Shown in pieces: positions 23,601 through 30,352 of a stretch of DNA of 64,000 nucleotides (its first letter is position 1; every line of letters begins with the position of its first letter). The position numbers and the translations under genes are program-made. Origin of the DNA: Tubiluchus corallicola (lineage: Eukaryota > Priapulida > Priapulimorpha > Priapulimorphida > Tubiluchidae). Location: assembly GCA_030141605.1 (NCBI GenBank), contig JAQGDQ010001003.1, positions 1-64,000 on the forward strand, written 5' to 3'. Below the pieces are notes generated by a model, which was not told the origin of the DNA, ran no database searches, and saw only the letters and a list, made by a program, of their open reading frames with translations.

Positions 23601-26092
23601 CTGAGTCTTCAGTACGTCACGATATTGCCATTTTTGACGATAACGAAACTGTGAATAAACTAAAGAAATCGGTGGAGAATGTGGAAGCGTTTTTATCGCA
23701 GTTGACCGTAAAGTTGAAACAGCAGCACGAAAAATCTCAATTTGCCGACGGCGCACAGCCTAAACCACATACTGAAAGCGACAAAGAACGCGTCGTCAGC
23801 CGATCGAGAAGAGGCCGAAAATCTCCAGAGCGAAGAACTGGGCACATGTCCACGTCAGAAGTGCATTCCGATTTTGAACCGAAACGAGCAAAATTAGACT
23901 CTAAAGAATCCGCTTCTCTTGATTTGTGGACACTAAATAACATCGTCGATAAACTGAATCAACCGAGTGCCAGTTCATCACAGGTGATTATAATTGGTGA
24001 TGATGGTAGTGAAGTTCCGCTCGATGTGTCACGTCCAAGTTCTGAGCTGCTTTCCGAGGGTGACTTGCACGAAAAGGTACCGCAGCTGGTATCCCAGTGG
24101 CTTCACGAAGAGCAGGAAGCGGCGTCCGGATCGTGGGATATGGAACAAAAGGACTCAGACGAACCAAACTTTGAAATTATGGCAGCAGTGCATAGCGAAA
24201 GTTCCAAGGGACCGCCACCCGATCTTGCTGCTAGGTTACGGGCACTTTTGGCTGAAGCCCCAACACCAGAACCTGCTGAGGACCTCGAACTTTCGACGAT
24301 GAAGACTAGCATGTCTCCAAGGCTACCGGTTGGTAGCGGTGCTGCATCATTGTCACCTACTGCAGAAGTTACCAAAAGACCCTCATCACAGTCACCCGAT
24401 CGGTCAGGTTTGTCAGAAAAAGCAAAACCCGATGCTCAGCCGAAAATTTGCGAGTTTGCCGTGTTTGACATCCTCCCCGCATCTTCTCGTCCTCCTGATT
24501 CAGGTAAAGGTAAGAGAGATTCCTGGGAGGAAGTTTCCACGAGTTTTGGCATGTCGGAGGCTGCCAAGTCGCCGTTGACATCATCACCTCGCAGTACATC
24601 TCCTAGTGTTGTTCTCAAGCAGGCGGAGATTGTTGACAGTGTAGCACACCTGCATAGCTCCGTTGCGGGGCGGGATAGCTTCTCCTCTCTTGACACGACT
24701 GGCGTTGATGATGGCGATGAGTCGTCTTACACCCAAGAAGGTGTGGTGCTCAGTGGTTCATGGTTCGAAGAAGATAGTGGTTCTCTATCACCATATGAGC
24801 ACTCCAGCGACGATGACGAAGATGAGGCCGATGTAAAAGAAGACGTATCAAAAGATAAAACTGACAGCGATAGTTGGACCTCGGCATCCTATTCGGAAAC
24901 GTCTGAGGATCTGAAAGAAATGCCAAAATTGAAAGAAACGGTTATTCTGCTAGACGAAGAGCCTGAAAGTGTGCCGTGGGAGAGTCAAAGCAGTGTGTAT
25001 GAAGATGCAGGCGATGACGATGCGGATTTTCCCCCACCGCCCACGCCTAAAGAGCAGTTGGAGTTCTACCAAATGGCCATCGAAGGCTTACGAGAAGACG
25101 ATGATAAGGATTTTGACTTATCGGCATTACTCGACAGACCGAAGACACCGGAGCCAGGCGAGCGAGCACACGATCAACTGGACGACGATGATATAACAAG
25201 CGAGAGCGACGTGAACAGGCTGGAGAGTAGCAGCGACGAACCATCCAGTGGTGCTGATGCCACTTCCGAAAGGAACAACGTAGGCGAGCAAGAATCAGAA
25301 CAGAGCCCAACAAAGCAGCTAGAAATTCCCAGTGATCTGTCATTTGCTGGGGTAATCTCGCTAGATGCTACGTCAGAGACGGAGCCCGTTGTTACTGATT
25401 CAGTTGCTGAAGATGAACGTGCTGATGATGCAGAACAGTCTGAAACAACAACCAGCGGAAATGCCGCACAGGAAATGCCTGCTGCTGCTGCTGATGACTC
25501 TAGCATTGCAAGTCAACCTGGTGCAAACGAACCCGATACTCGGATCACAGAAGTGGACATAATGCGTTCAAAGTCAGCTCGCAGGTCTTCGTTGAAGGAC
25601 AGATTGAAAGCTTTGTCAAAAAACCTGGAAATGCAGGAAGCCGATGGCAGATTTTTACTGCCCAGCAAAATGGGACAAGAACGTGCCGAGTCACTCGAAA
25701 GCAATGCGCCACACGTTGACGCTTCACAGCGGAGGGCAGAAAAGCAAGAAACTGTTCAAAAAGGTGACACCGTACTTGATGACGATGATTCTGGTTTATC
25801 TGGCGCTGTCAAGCAATACGAAGATGATGTGGTTTCCACCGCGTTCCCGACTTCTTTACCAGTTGGCTCTGTAGATGGCGACACGATCCTGTTTTGGAAA
25901 AAGTTGGCGGCTAGTGTGAAGGACTTTGTAGCAGAATTAGACAAGAACCGTAGCAAGCAGAAGAGCTGTCTTGAGGATCTAGGAAAGCTGACAGAACTTA
26001 CAGATGCAAGTGACAAAGTAGCTGATGATGGTAACGATGTCGGCCTTCTGCGAGGAATGGAAAAGGTGAGTGTTATAGTAGCTCAAAGGTGA
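8435..26092 (+). CDS. SESTD1: SESTD1-like spectrin-repeat protein (5'-partial gene)
   Basis: Exons: 8435-8655, 11254-11376, 12173-12364, 14743-14857, 15925-16034, 16968-17099, 18177-18299, 19477-19662, 21730-21923 and 22966-26065. All junctions are GT-AG and phases agree, giving 1498 codons after two leading bases. The product begins inside the protein at GKLLLERLQ and continues through spectrin-type helices. Segments such as VVDWILGEGETLLSVPQDIG, LGERKQRCDELADGRKLKLQ and STYHYGKKLVDA line up in order with vertebrate SESTD1 (as I recall, [37 protein letters not shown]). Known SESTD1 has an N-terminal SEC14-like lipid-binding domain plus spectrin repeats, and is reported to bind phosphoinositides, TRPC4/5 channels and Dapper/Vangl signalling proteins. 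The SEC14 part must lie upstream. Exon 9 and the 3.1 kb exon 10 extend the protein well past the vertebrate end. Exon 10 ends in a consensus donor (AAG|GTGAGT), so more exons may follow; without splicing, the frame stops at 26090-26092. Confidence 0.85.
8848..9003 (-). mobile_element. 3' end of a non-LTR retrotransposon (minus strand)
   Basis: Read on the minus strand, the sequence has a UTR-like stretch with GGGTTCCTCGCTGCCC and ends AATAAATTGAATTGAATTGA, a short repeat tail typical of LINE 3' ends. No coding part is retained. The tail repeat (CAATT on the + strand) begins directly at the AATAAA. Confidence 0.55.
9004..10270 (+). mobile_element. Dispersed repeat family F hosting a minisatellite
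   Basis: The flanks of the 21-bp array (about 9070-9120 and 9920-10260) match 18885-19285 in another intron: for example AATTAGCTATCTAATTTTT, a GACTTTAAAGTGATTTTACT-like segment, and CACGAGGCACTTATCACACT. The second copy has only about two units where this copy has the whole array. The family is not identified. Confidence 0.65.
9118..9920. repeat. 21-bp minisatellite (about 38 units)
   Basis: The unit is close to GCGCATCGTGGCTTTCCGT plus AA. Because 21 is a multiple of three, long pseudo-frames run on both strands (FRKRIVA, ALTESHD and RLRKATM heptads); these are not genes. A block containing CCGTAGGAGCGTCGTGGC and TTTCCCTAAGCG recurs at about 9290 and 9647, exactly 17 units apart, showing a higher-order duplication. 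CpG-rich for this window. Confidence 0.95.
10485..10550 (+). repeat. Duplicated splice-acceptor region (decoy 3' splice site)
   Basis: This segment nearly repeats 11195-11260, which contains the true branch/acceptor region and first 7 exon bases (GTAGTTG) of the second visible SESTD1-like exon. The decoy acceptor TTCTCTTGCAG ends at 10543. If used in phase 0 it would read V-V-V-stop (GTAGTTGTCTAA), giving a truncated product. The two copies bracket the 22-bp array exactly. Confidence 0.85.
10551..11194. repeat. 22-bp minisatellite, array 1
   Basis: Units close to TGTCTTTATCTGCCCTACC plus GAA/AAA, with variants TTGTTGGCC and TCTACCGTACC. There are about 29 units, open in all three forward frames because a 22-bp unit cycles the frame (LYLPYRMSLSALPNVF-type). 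The native intron sequence at 11193-11210 (TTTTCTGTCCTTTCGGATG) looks like a diverged unit and may be the seed. A second array of the same unit lies at 16086-16732. Confidence 0.95.
11254..11376 (+). CDS. SESTD1: SESTD1-like exon 2
   Basis: Acceptor TTCTTTTGCAG, donor ACC|GTGAGT, phase 0 at both ends, 41 codons. It begins VVDWILGEGETLLSVPQD and ends HEEMEMECT, matching the SESTD1 stretch VVNWLEGPG...KHEEIESQHSE in vertebrates (memory). Confidence 0.88.
11422..12028 (-). mobile_element. MITE family B, copy 1
   Basis: The ends are inverted: GTGCTTGCATACCGAAACC at 11422 and TTGTTGTGCAAGCAC ending 12028, with internal CGTCCATAAGT. Full relatives in the opposite orientation are at 15173-15798 and 27194-27850. 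Length is about 610-660 bases and there is no transposase. The target duplication is not clear. Confidence 0.75.
12173..12364 (+). CDS. SESTD1: SESTD1-like exon 3
   Basis: Acceptor GTCTTGTTAG, donor GAG|GTTAGT, phase 0, 64 codons. It encodes GVYSSYADLHQKADMLAIAE through CHFHKLVSE. The pattern of hydrophobic heptads and RLERRRNMVITSCHFH parallels QLEFRQNLLQAALEFHG of vertebrate SESTD1 (from memory), a spectrin-repeat helix. Confidence 0.88.
12365..12955. other. Intron sequence, G-run and no gene
   Basis: It contains a run of about 13 G at 12401-12414, then ordinary AT-rich sequence. Open frames here are short and show no domain; they are not called. Confidence 0.4.
12956..13436 (-). pseudogene. 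Non-LTR retrotransposon reverse transcriptase, C-terminal remnant
   Basis: Read on the minus strand, about 160 codons stay open to a TAG at 12956-12958. They include LKLLIIEAHKEYF, FRTSNLKQIRTNTHYGTNS, and IKQAILLWNSLPLQVKQI followed by SPSAFKAKLKSLIL. The pattern Y-G-T-N/R ... WNSLP ... S-x-x-F-K-x-x-L-K is the usual C-terminus of CR1/Jockey-clade LINE polyproteins. There is no start codon and no upstream catalytic domain, so it is a 5'-truncated insertion, surprisingly free of stops. It lies antisense in a SESTD1-like intron. Confidence 0.75.
13533..14722. repeat. Pentanucleotide array with stepwise variant blocks
   Basis: Successive blocks differ by single substitutions: AATCT, AGTCT, AGTCC, AATCC, then ATCTT/ATCTC, ACCTC/ACCTG, ACCTT (long), GCCTT, ACCTT with CCGT variants, ACCTC, ACCTG and ATCTT. 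Because the unit is five bases, all three forward frames stay open (LTLPY-type peptides), which are not genes. It is 1.2 kb long and ends 20 bases before the acceptor of the next exon. Confidence 0.97.
14743..14857 (+). CDS. SESTD1: SESTD1-like exon 4
   Basis: Acceptor TTTATCTTTCAG, donor GCTC|GTAAGT; starts in phase 0 and ends one base into a codon. It encodes LSKCLDDLLEFLCTETSVDD and onward, parallel to LSQQLDGLLGMLCVDVAP of vertebrate SESTD1 (memory). The polypyrimidine tract of its acceptor merges with the pentamer array. Confidence 0.87.
14858..15172. other. Intron sequence, nothing recognised
   Basis: Plain AT-rich intron between the donor of exon 4 and MITE B. Confidence 0.4.
15173..15798 (+). 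mobile_element. MITE family B, copy 2
   Basis: It begins GTGCTTGCATAGAAAAATCG and ends GGTTTTGGTTTGCAAGCAC, forming inverted termini of about 30 imperfect bases that include CGTCCATAAGTC. It is opposite in orientation to the 11422-12028 copy of the neighbouring intron. Short open frames inside are not genes. Confidence 0.8.
15925..16034 (+). CDS. SESTD1: SESTD1-like exon 5
   Basis: Acceptor TTCATTTTCAG, donor CAG|GTGAAA. The first two bases complete a Gln codon from exon 4; it ends in phase 0. It encodes QSMAEKVFTEGQALLAMMCA through DITPDYLKQ, aligning with the LREKGQGLLDQISNQASWAY/KDVTIENKENVDHI region of SESTD1 (memory). Confidence 0.85.
16086..16732. repeat. 22-bp minisatellite, array 2
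   Basis: Same unit family as 10551-11194 (TGTCTTTATCTGCCCTACC plus GAA), with TATCGGTCC and TTGTTGGTCC variants. It begins 52 bases after the exon 5 donor. There are about 29 units, open in several forward frames. Confidence 0.95.
16968..17099 (+). CDS. SESTD1: SESTD1-like exon 6
   Basis: Acceptor GTCTTTCACAG, donor CAG|GTGAGA, phase 0, 44 codons. It encodes IEHVEIILSDLGERKQRCDE through TSERDANQ. This is the clearest match to SESTD1 ([20 protein letters not shown]...RRLKMLQMVQLF, memory) and anchors the gene identification. Confidence 0.92.
17100..17660. other. Intron sequence, no gene recognised
   Basis: AT-rich, with a short GATGATGATG run near 17236. Two short open frames around 17268-17539 show no domain and overlap in different frames. 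Confidence 0.4.
17677..17886 (+). mobile_element. MITE family A, internally deleted copy
   Basis: It keeps the left end (TTAAAGCATAAGAAAACCC) and right part (GCAGGTAAGTG, CTTCAGGTGCCCCTTTTCTTG) but skips about 380 internal bases relative to the 22005 copy. The deletion joins at the repeated words ACTTACATAA and TTACATAAGTC, consistent with recombination between them. Confidence 0.7.
18177..18299 (+). CDS. SESTD1: SESTD1-like exon 7
   Basis: Acceptor CAATTTTAG, donor AAA|GTAAGT, phase 0, 41 codons. It encodes AIAWLWELCEVIATTHRQIG and ends HFKFQETAK, aligned with AVEWLSELLDALLKTHIRLG...HRKFVDVAQ of SESTD1 (memory). Confidence 0.9.
18530..18665 (-). mobile_element. 5S-rRNA-derived SINE-like element, diverged
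   Basis: On the minus strand it reads AGAAGTTAAGTGACACTG, GACTAGCCAGTGAATG and ATGGGTGGTTACTG, resembling the 5S rRNA internal promoter (CCGAAGTTAAGCAAC, CCTGGTTAGTA, TTGGATGGGTGACC). Its body matches the region downstream of the clearer copy at 59311. Confidence 0.5.
18885..19290 (+). mobile_element. Dispersed repeat family F, unexpanded copy
   Basis: It matches the flanks of the 21-bp minisatellite element at 9070-10260 but carries only about two units (TTTTCGTAAGCGCGTCGTGG, ATTCCGTAAACACG). Part of the tail (TTTTACTAATTACACGA, CTTTTATTACTAAATCC) is then tandemly repeated up to about 19410. Confidence 0.65.
19477..19662 (+). CDS. SESTD1: SESTD1-like exon 8
   Basis: Acceptor CATTTGTAG, donor AAG|GTAGGT, phase 0, 62 codons. 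It encodes STYHYGKKLVDAAAMLRKSC through YVFHSHSDK, aligned with [20 protein letters not shown]...AIAFHSNAEK of SESTD1 (memory). A tandem copy of its 3' end with a second donor follows immediately. Confidence 0.9.
19594..19801 (+). repeat. 104-bp tandem duplication covering exon 8 end and donor
   Basis: Bases 19594-19697 are repeated with a few changes at 19698-19801. Each copy contains the exon end (TTCACAGTCATTCCGATAAG) and a GTAGGT donor. The second donor lies 104 bases downstream (after 19766). Since 104 is not a multiple of three, use of donor 2 would shift the frame of exon 9. Confidence 0.9.
19802..19912. mobile_element. Fragment related to the TTCAGACTAGC MITE
   Basis: It contains AACTCTCAAGTGTGAACTG, GCGAGTTACTTGG and a CTAGTCTGAAC end, resembling the inverted-repeat element at 38375-38620. 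The left terminus appears lost. Confidence 0.45.
20160..20390 (+). repeat. ~74-bp tandem repeat, about 3-4 copies
   Basis: Units contain AATAGACTATAACTAC, AAGCTGACAAGTTTTACTG and ACATTAGACATTAGTA. The sequence is intronic. Confidence 0.8.
20424..20559. repeat. 136-bp hairpin with ~60-base arms
   Basis: AGACTGATGCATTTCACATC at the left pairs with its near-perfect complement ending ATGCATCAGTCT at the right. The arms continue through ATAGACACTACTGG, and the loop is about 12 bases (ATGTATGCATTG). Only a few mismatches were seen. It lies in the sense orientation of a transcribed intron. Confidence 0.9.
20804..21042 (+). repeat. ~40-60-bp tandem repeat (TTACATACATTATGCTAT)
   Basis: Five copies of TTACATACATTATGCTATT followed by a TACTAAGCTTAA segment. 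One spacer is expanded into an AAC run (20971-20993). Confidence 0.85.
21085..21430 (-). mobile_element. TTAA-type MITE family E, copy 1
   Basis: On the minus strand it contains AACTAACACATCTGAACTG, TGCGTTTCCGAAATG, CGTAAGTCG and AAGATTGGGTCCCG, matching 37860-38165 and 52700-52965 on the + strand. A short CACG microsatellite (21229-21258) interrupts it. Confidence 0.6.
21730..21923 (+). CDS. SESTD1: SESTD1-like exon 9
   Basis: Acceptor TAATTTCAG, donor TTTAG|GTAACC; starts in phase 0 and ends two bases into a codon. It encodes LRTAIDHLLHLIKIQTRG through RLEVKIYDDF plus the first two bases of a Ser codon. The helical pattern could continue a spectrin-type repeat. I do not recall a clear vertebrate SESTD1 counterpart beyond this point. 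Confidence 0.8.
22005..22581 (+). mobile_element. MITE family A, near-complete copy
   Basis: It starts TTGAAGTACAAGAAAACCC and ends CTTTTCTTGTCTTTTAA, forming inverted ends bounded by TTAA. The interior matches the palindrome-arm copy at 2384-3065 (for example TTTTACCAATTGGCACAAAC). Confidence 0.7.
22597..22690 (+). mobile_element. Half of a pogo/Tigger-like element
   Basis: TA followed by CAGTAAACTACGTAAAACTC, then AACTCTTCGGGTCC and TGCGAGTTACGCGAG. This resembles the left terminus of a TA-inserting MITE; no matching right end was found. Confidence 0.4.
22966..26065 (+). CDS. SESTD1: SESTD1-like exon 10, 3.1 kb acidic low-complexity exon
   Basis: Acceptor TTTATTCACAG, donor AAG|GTGAGT. 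One base completes Ser, then 1033 codons follow. It begins MIVTEDDKASIAAVVRKVNR with a helical stretch (KLESIWDHLDEIETSL). A second ordered-looking segment is MSFEEYCAAIAVNFDELSTD through YLKRFLCHEEAY, then a coiled stretch VNKLKKSVENVEAFLSQL. The middle is disordered: Ser/Pro-rich, then acidic runs (DDDEDEAD, EDDDKDFD). FPPPP at 25028-25042, flanked by acidic residues, fits an Ena/VASP EVH1-binding motif. RRRMSFEEY and ARRSSLKDRLKALSK look like basophilic-kinase sites. The end, FWKKLAASVKDFVAELDKNR, is helical again. If the donor is not used, the frame adds VSVIVAQR and stops at 26092. Confidence 0.85.
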
Positions 26093-26554
26093 TGAAAAGG
26101 GAATTGTACAGGCTGTCAGAATGTAAAAAATTCTTAATGGCTTGAAATTTTGGCACCTGGTAAAATTTCACTGCGTTACATCCCAGTGTGCACCACTGAT
26201 TAAAAAAAACACGTTATTGATAAATTGTAAGTTATAAGTTATAACTTTATCAAATATGTTCACAACACAAACAATCATTATAGCGTAGCACTTAGAAGAA
26301 TTTAATAACATACTTATTATTATGTACACAAGATGCAAATGACCCGTGGGGTGCTCAACAGCGAGTAATTACTTGTAGAGAGCACCCCAAATGAATGTGG
26401 ATTTAGTGAAGTAAAAAAGTGCAGTAAAGGAGTAGAAAAGAAATGTTAATAGAGAATAGAAAGAAAGATTGAAATATGAAAGAAAGAAAGAAATATGATC
26501 TTATCGACAAACTAACGTAATTTAAACGTTTGCTTAGTTAGCAAAGTGTGTCAC
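26093..26554. other. Sequence after exon 10; possible 3' UTR or intron
   Basis: ATTAAA at about 26199 is the nearest polyadenylation-like hexamer after the read-through stop. A perfect 10-base inverted repeat, TGGGGTGCTC at 26347-26356 and GAGCACCCCA at 26379-26388, forms a hairpin with a loop of about 22 bases. A GAAAGAAAGAAA run lies near 26482. No coding exon was recognised. Confidence 0.4.
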
Positions 26555-26700
26555 TCTTAATTAATTTTTTCATTTAATACGTAATATTCATTAAAAATAT
26601 ATAAAAATGTTTACAAGAAGGTATAAAATGTGAAAGCAGGATAAAACACAGAGCACAGGCACAGAGTAAAATTTTACAGATAAAAAGGGCTAGTTTATAA
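26555..26700 (+). repeat. Dispersed repeat family H, copy 1
   Basis: Shares TATAAAATRTGAA and CACAGAGYMCAG-like words and overall order with 27995-28110. Unidentified. Confidence 0.4.
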
Positions 26701-26704
26701 GATT

Positions 26705-26954
26705 ATGGGTAAAAGCTATGAATGGTCTGATTATTTTTCTAAACTTTATGCAATGTCATCTAAATTTGTCTCAAACTACTTATCATTAAAATGGTTGCAC
26801 GTAACAGTCATCGTGGCGGTTTAAATTTACATTTTCTGCACAGCATGACTTCTGACACCAGATCTGTGTGCATTAAGGTAGCATGCAAGTGACACAAGAG
26901 GTCAAGACGAATTTTTAAAGCTTTATTAATGAAGAGTGTTTTCTTGTGCTTTAA
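26705..26954 (-). mobile_element. MITE family A, truncated copy (minus)
   Basis: Ends TTTTCTTGTGCTTTAA (the inverted left terminus). The interior TCATTAAAATGG, GTAACAGTCATCG and TTTAAATTTACA matches family A in reverse. Confidence 0.6.
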
Positions 26955-27193
26955 CACGTTTCTGCATTTGTCTAACTATAAAGGGTGCCAGTCTTTTAAG
27001 GCAAGTCTTGAATTTGGTTTTGTCTGCCACGACTGCGCGCGTTTTCTGGTGGACGTAATCAGTTGTAAACATTTAGCGCTTATCTGAAGCATGCTTTTGT
27101 GGCTTGTCATTGTGAAAGTTTAATTTTTTTTGCAATTGTATGTAGTGGTTTGGCGGTATGAGTACACGCATTAAGGCCATGTTTGTAAAATCT

Positions 27194-27850
27194 GTGCTTG
27201 CATAGCAAAATCGTCCATATGTCAACAAGTAAGCTTTTCTAGCTATTCACTTTACCTGAATCTCCATTTTATGATGATCATTTTGATGCTAAGTTCATCA
27301 CTCTATGTTATTTCTAAGCTGAGATAATCCACGTTGAAGTTGAGGTGCAGGCTATGCAGTGAAAAACATCAGCTTGAGAAAATCACTGTTAAAGTCAGCC
27401 ATTGTTTTTGTCGCATTTCTACAAAACACTTAGCAACCGTACAAATGTTGGTTGCTACGGACTTTGCAAAAGCATATTGAAGTTATGTTTAAATCCAGTA
27501 CATGGCTCTTCCTGATAAAAATGTCAGCTTGGCAAATAGAAAAGAACCCGAATCAAGATGGCTGCTTCCACAAGCTACTCTTGAAGTTTGAAAATACAAG
27601 GTTTTTACAATTGTAGTACTAGTTTTTACACAGAGAAGTGAGTACAGGATTATAAAATTAGATTTTTAGTATTTTTTCACGTTTTCTTGATAATTTGTTG
27701 CTAGAATATAAAAGCCCAATATATTTAGAGTTTGTTTTTATAATAAACAAAAATTGACATTTTACCCAATTTTTGGTGCATTCTCCTTTGAAGCATCATA
27801 ACATAGTTTTAACTATGCCGACTTGTGAACAGCTTTGGTTTGCAAGTAAC
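27194..27850 (+). mobile_element. MITE family B, copy 3
   Basis: Begins GTGCTTGCATAGCAAAATCG and ends GGTTTGCAAGTAAC. The interior is colinear with 15173-15798 (CTCCATTT-ATGA, GCTGAGATAATCCACGTTGA, AACATAGTTTTAACTATGCC). Confidence 0.8.
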
Positions 27851-28164
27851 ACATATAATGTTTGCCATGAATTGATTGTCTCCAAGAACCTGAGTTCTAA
27901 CATGAGTTCTGACAGAAACTAACATGTTTTAATTTCGAACGAGGAACAGCGTTCTCGCTAATCTAGTACTGCCGCCATTCTAATAAAATATTTTTTTTTA
28001 ATTTAATAAGCAATGTTCACTAAAAGTGTATTAAAGATATTTGCAAGAAAGTATAAAATATGAATGTTTTTACGGCACAGACTAAAAAACTAGGGATAAA
28101 AGCACAGAGAGCCAAGGTTACTTCAGGTGCCTCTTAAAAGATAAATGATTATTAAAATTTAGAT
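27851..28164. other. Intergenic sequence with family H copy 2
   Basis: About 27995-28110 resembles 26555-26700. The rest is unremarkable; there is no gene. Confidence 0.35.
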
Positions 28165-28345
28165 TCAGTGGTTTCTCATTGACTTTTCTTAATTATGCAT
28201 TAGTCTGTGCGTAGAGTGATTTGCTAGCCGGATCTTCCTTGGGAACAAGAAAAAATGAACTGGGTAAGCTTCTAGCTAGGTGTTAAAACTGTTACTATTA
28301 CAATAGCATGGGCTGCGAGGCATTGTCAAGTGTACACAAATGCGT
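28165..28345 (+). repeat. Dispersed repeat family G, uninterrupted copy
   Basis: It is the reverse complement of 54490-54540 plus 54962-55112. Shared words include TCTGTGCGTAGAGTGATTT, CTAGCTAGGTGTTAAAACTG and GGCATTGTCAAGTGTACAC. The distant copy is split by an insertion of about 420 bases. Confidence 0.7.
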
Positions 28346-28479
28346 CGTCTGGTACGCTTAACATTTGACGTTTTCACGATCATCATCGATCGCTGGAACT
28401 GTGAACAGGCTTGTATTAGAATTAATTCACTAATTAATGATATCGTTAATCGTCACCTAATTTGAAAATGTTAATCTCG

Positions 28480-28612
28480 TGTTCATCCATCCATTTACTA
28501 ACCAAGCTTGATGTTGCTTAACTTTGGTAGCTAAATGCATAGTGGGAGCCATGTGCTACAACATTTGCCTGATTTGCTTAGTTCATATCCGTGCGTAGAG
28601 TTTGTTGTAGTC
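28480..28612 (-). mobile_element. 5S-rRNA-derived SINE
   Basis: On the minus strand it reads CCAAAGTTAAGCAACATC, AGCTTGGTTAGTA, AATGGATGGATGAAC, very close to the 5S rRNA internal control region (A box, intermediate element, C box). This is typical of SINE3-type elements; it is not a functional 5S gene, because the 5S 5' part and terminal stem are absent. Confidence 0.75.
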
Positions 28613-29055
28613 AAATTTTGGCCTTTCGGTTCCGACTTTGAGAGTGCCTAATATTCCAATTCCTTTCCATAAATGTACGTTTACGACCTCGCTTAGCTGC
28701 CTCTACACTCTAGTTCTAATATTAGATAATAGATGGCAGCAGTGCCCAGTCAGCTTTTGGTGAAGCCCTGTTTTGCTGAACAGCTTTGGGTTGGTTTTGG
28801 CCAATGGCCATTTCTTCAACGCTTTAATAGAAAAAGTGCGAGGCTTTAGAAAAAAAGCAGAAATTTGGGTTATCCCTCTCTTTCCTCCTCCCCAATTAGC
28901 TTGTTATTTTTACTGAAAAGTGGGATTTTACTTAGACAGCTAATTAACTAAGAACTTTGTTTCTGCCTAAGTTTCATCAGTGCCAGTTTTAACTGTTCAG
29001 AATTTCGTATACTCTGTAGTATCTATGTGTACTGCATTTATTTTTCCTCGTTTTT
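28613..29055. other. Intergenic, no gene recognised
   Basis: AT-rich sequence with a pyrimidine stretch near 28880. Confidence 0.4.
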
Positions 29056-29140
29056 ATTACATGTTATTACTTTATTACATATTATTACTTTATTACATAT
29101 TATTACTTTATTACATGTTATTACTTTATTACATGTTTTG
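29056..29140. repeat. 19-bp AT-rich tandem repeat
   Basis: Four to five units of TTATTACATRTTATTACTT. Confidence 0.85.
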
Positions 29141-29847
29141 TGCACCTATTTTTTTCAGTTCAATTTTTTTAGAACTACAAAATAGCAAATATGTGTAGTA
29201 AAATGTGATTCATCCAACTAATTTGTAGGCAGCTAACTGTGTAAATCTCCTTGTTTGTCTAAGAATTTTTCTCTGAGCTTTTTGAAGTGGAATTCAGTGC
29301 CAGTGACTATTTTGCTTAATCATAACCTTAGGCAGTGCAGTGCAAGAGGATGTAGTTTTTTTTCTTTTTTAGTTTATAATTATCACATTTAGTACAATAT
29401 AATGACATTAAGCACACAGTGACATCAAAATTATTACGTCATACTGTATTAAAATATTATGTTACATCCACCATCGTTATCATAAAAGAATAATTGTACT
29501 GCAGTGGGCTAGAGAAGCAAAGGCTTGTATAAGCCCACTGTCACGTGAACCCGATAAAAAAGGATTGGATGAGTGAACAAAAAAAAGAACTGGGAGAAAG
29601 GTTAGATCACACAGGAAGGGTAGAAGGATGTGTTAGTGGAAATTGTAAGAAGAAAGATAATAGATTGTGCTATGTTGAAGATATAGAAAGATGTAGATAT
29701 TCCATTCGGCCTTTCCAGCGCGGTAGATTCTCGACAAAACCCAGATGTGTGGTACACTATTCATGTCTGCATTTTCTCGACTTTCTAATCTGCTACACTC
29801 AGCGATTATATTTTTATTATGCTTAGTTTTTGCCTATCCTTGCATTA
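29141..29847. other. Intergenic; no supported exon
   Basis: An open stretch at 29545-29826 has low-complexity Lys/Arg composition, no ATG at its apparent start and no domain. I could not identify a further SESTD1-like exon here. Confidence 0.35.
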
Positions 29848-30352
29848 CAGTGTTCCCTCGCTACATCGCGGTTCGTTTATTGCGGACTCGCTGTTTCGCG
29901 GGTTTTCAAAAATATTAATGTAAAATATCTATCGCGGTATTTTCGCTGTTTCGCAGGTTTTTGCGGTACTCCGTCTAAAGTATTTTTGCACATGCGTAGT
30001 ACGTATTGTACAGCAATCTATAGATTTGATGAATTTTGCATAAAAAACCACAAAATGTGTAAAAATGTATTAAAAATATTAATTCTAACATTAAGAGAAT
30101 ATTATAAATCATCAAAAATTATCATTTACAGTAAATAGTGTATTTATTCGGCGGATGAATACACACCAAAAACGAAATGTAGTACTTGCGCCCGCTTGAG
30201 ATGCTACTTGCCGACGTGAGATTGTACACAACACATAAAGACACATAATAATGTATAACTACTAAAATAAGTATAGCATCCCTACTTCGCGGAAATTCAC
30301 TTATCGCGGGTGGGCCTGGAACGGAACACCCGCGATAAGTGAGGCAACACTG
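29848..30352 (+). mobile_element. Tigger/pogo-like MITE (family C), copy 2
   Basis: Begins CAGTGTTCCCTCGCTACATC and ends GTGAGGCAACACTG. It is preceded by TA; the right TA has decayed to CA. The ends are shared with 7521-7906 (TATCGCGGGTGGGCCTGGAA). It is longer inside, so the first copy is an internal-deletion derivative or a relative. Confidence 0.82.

Noticed and set aside
29545-29826. Possible downstream SESTD1-like exon or small gene
   Set aside because: No canonical acceptor/ATG and low-complexity composition; runs into ordinary AT-rich DNA.
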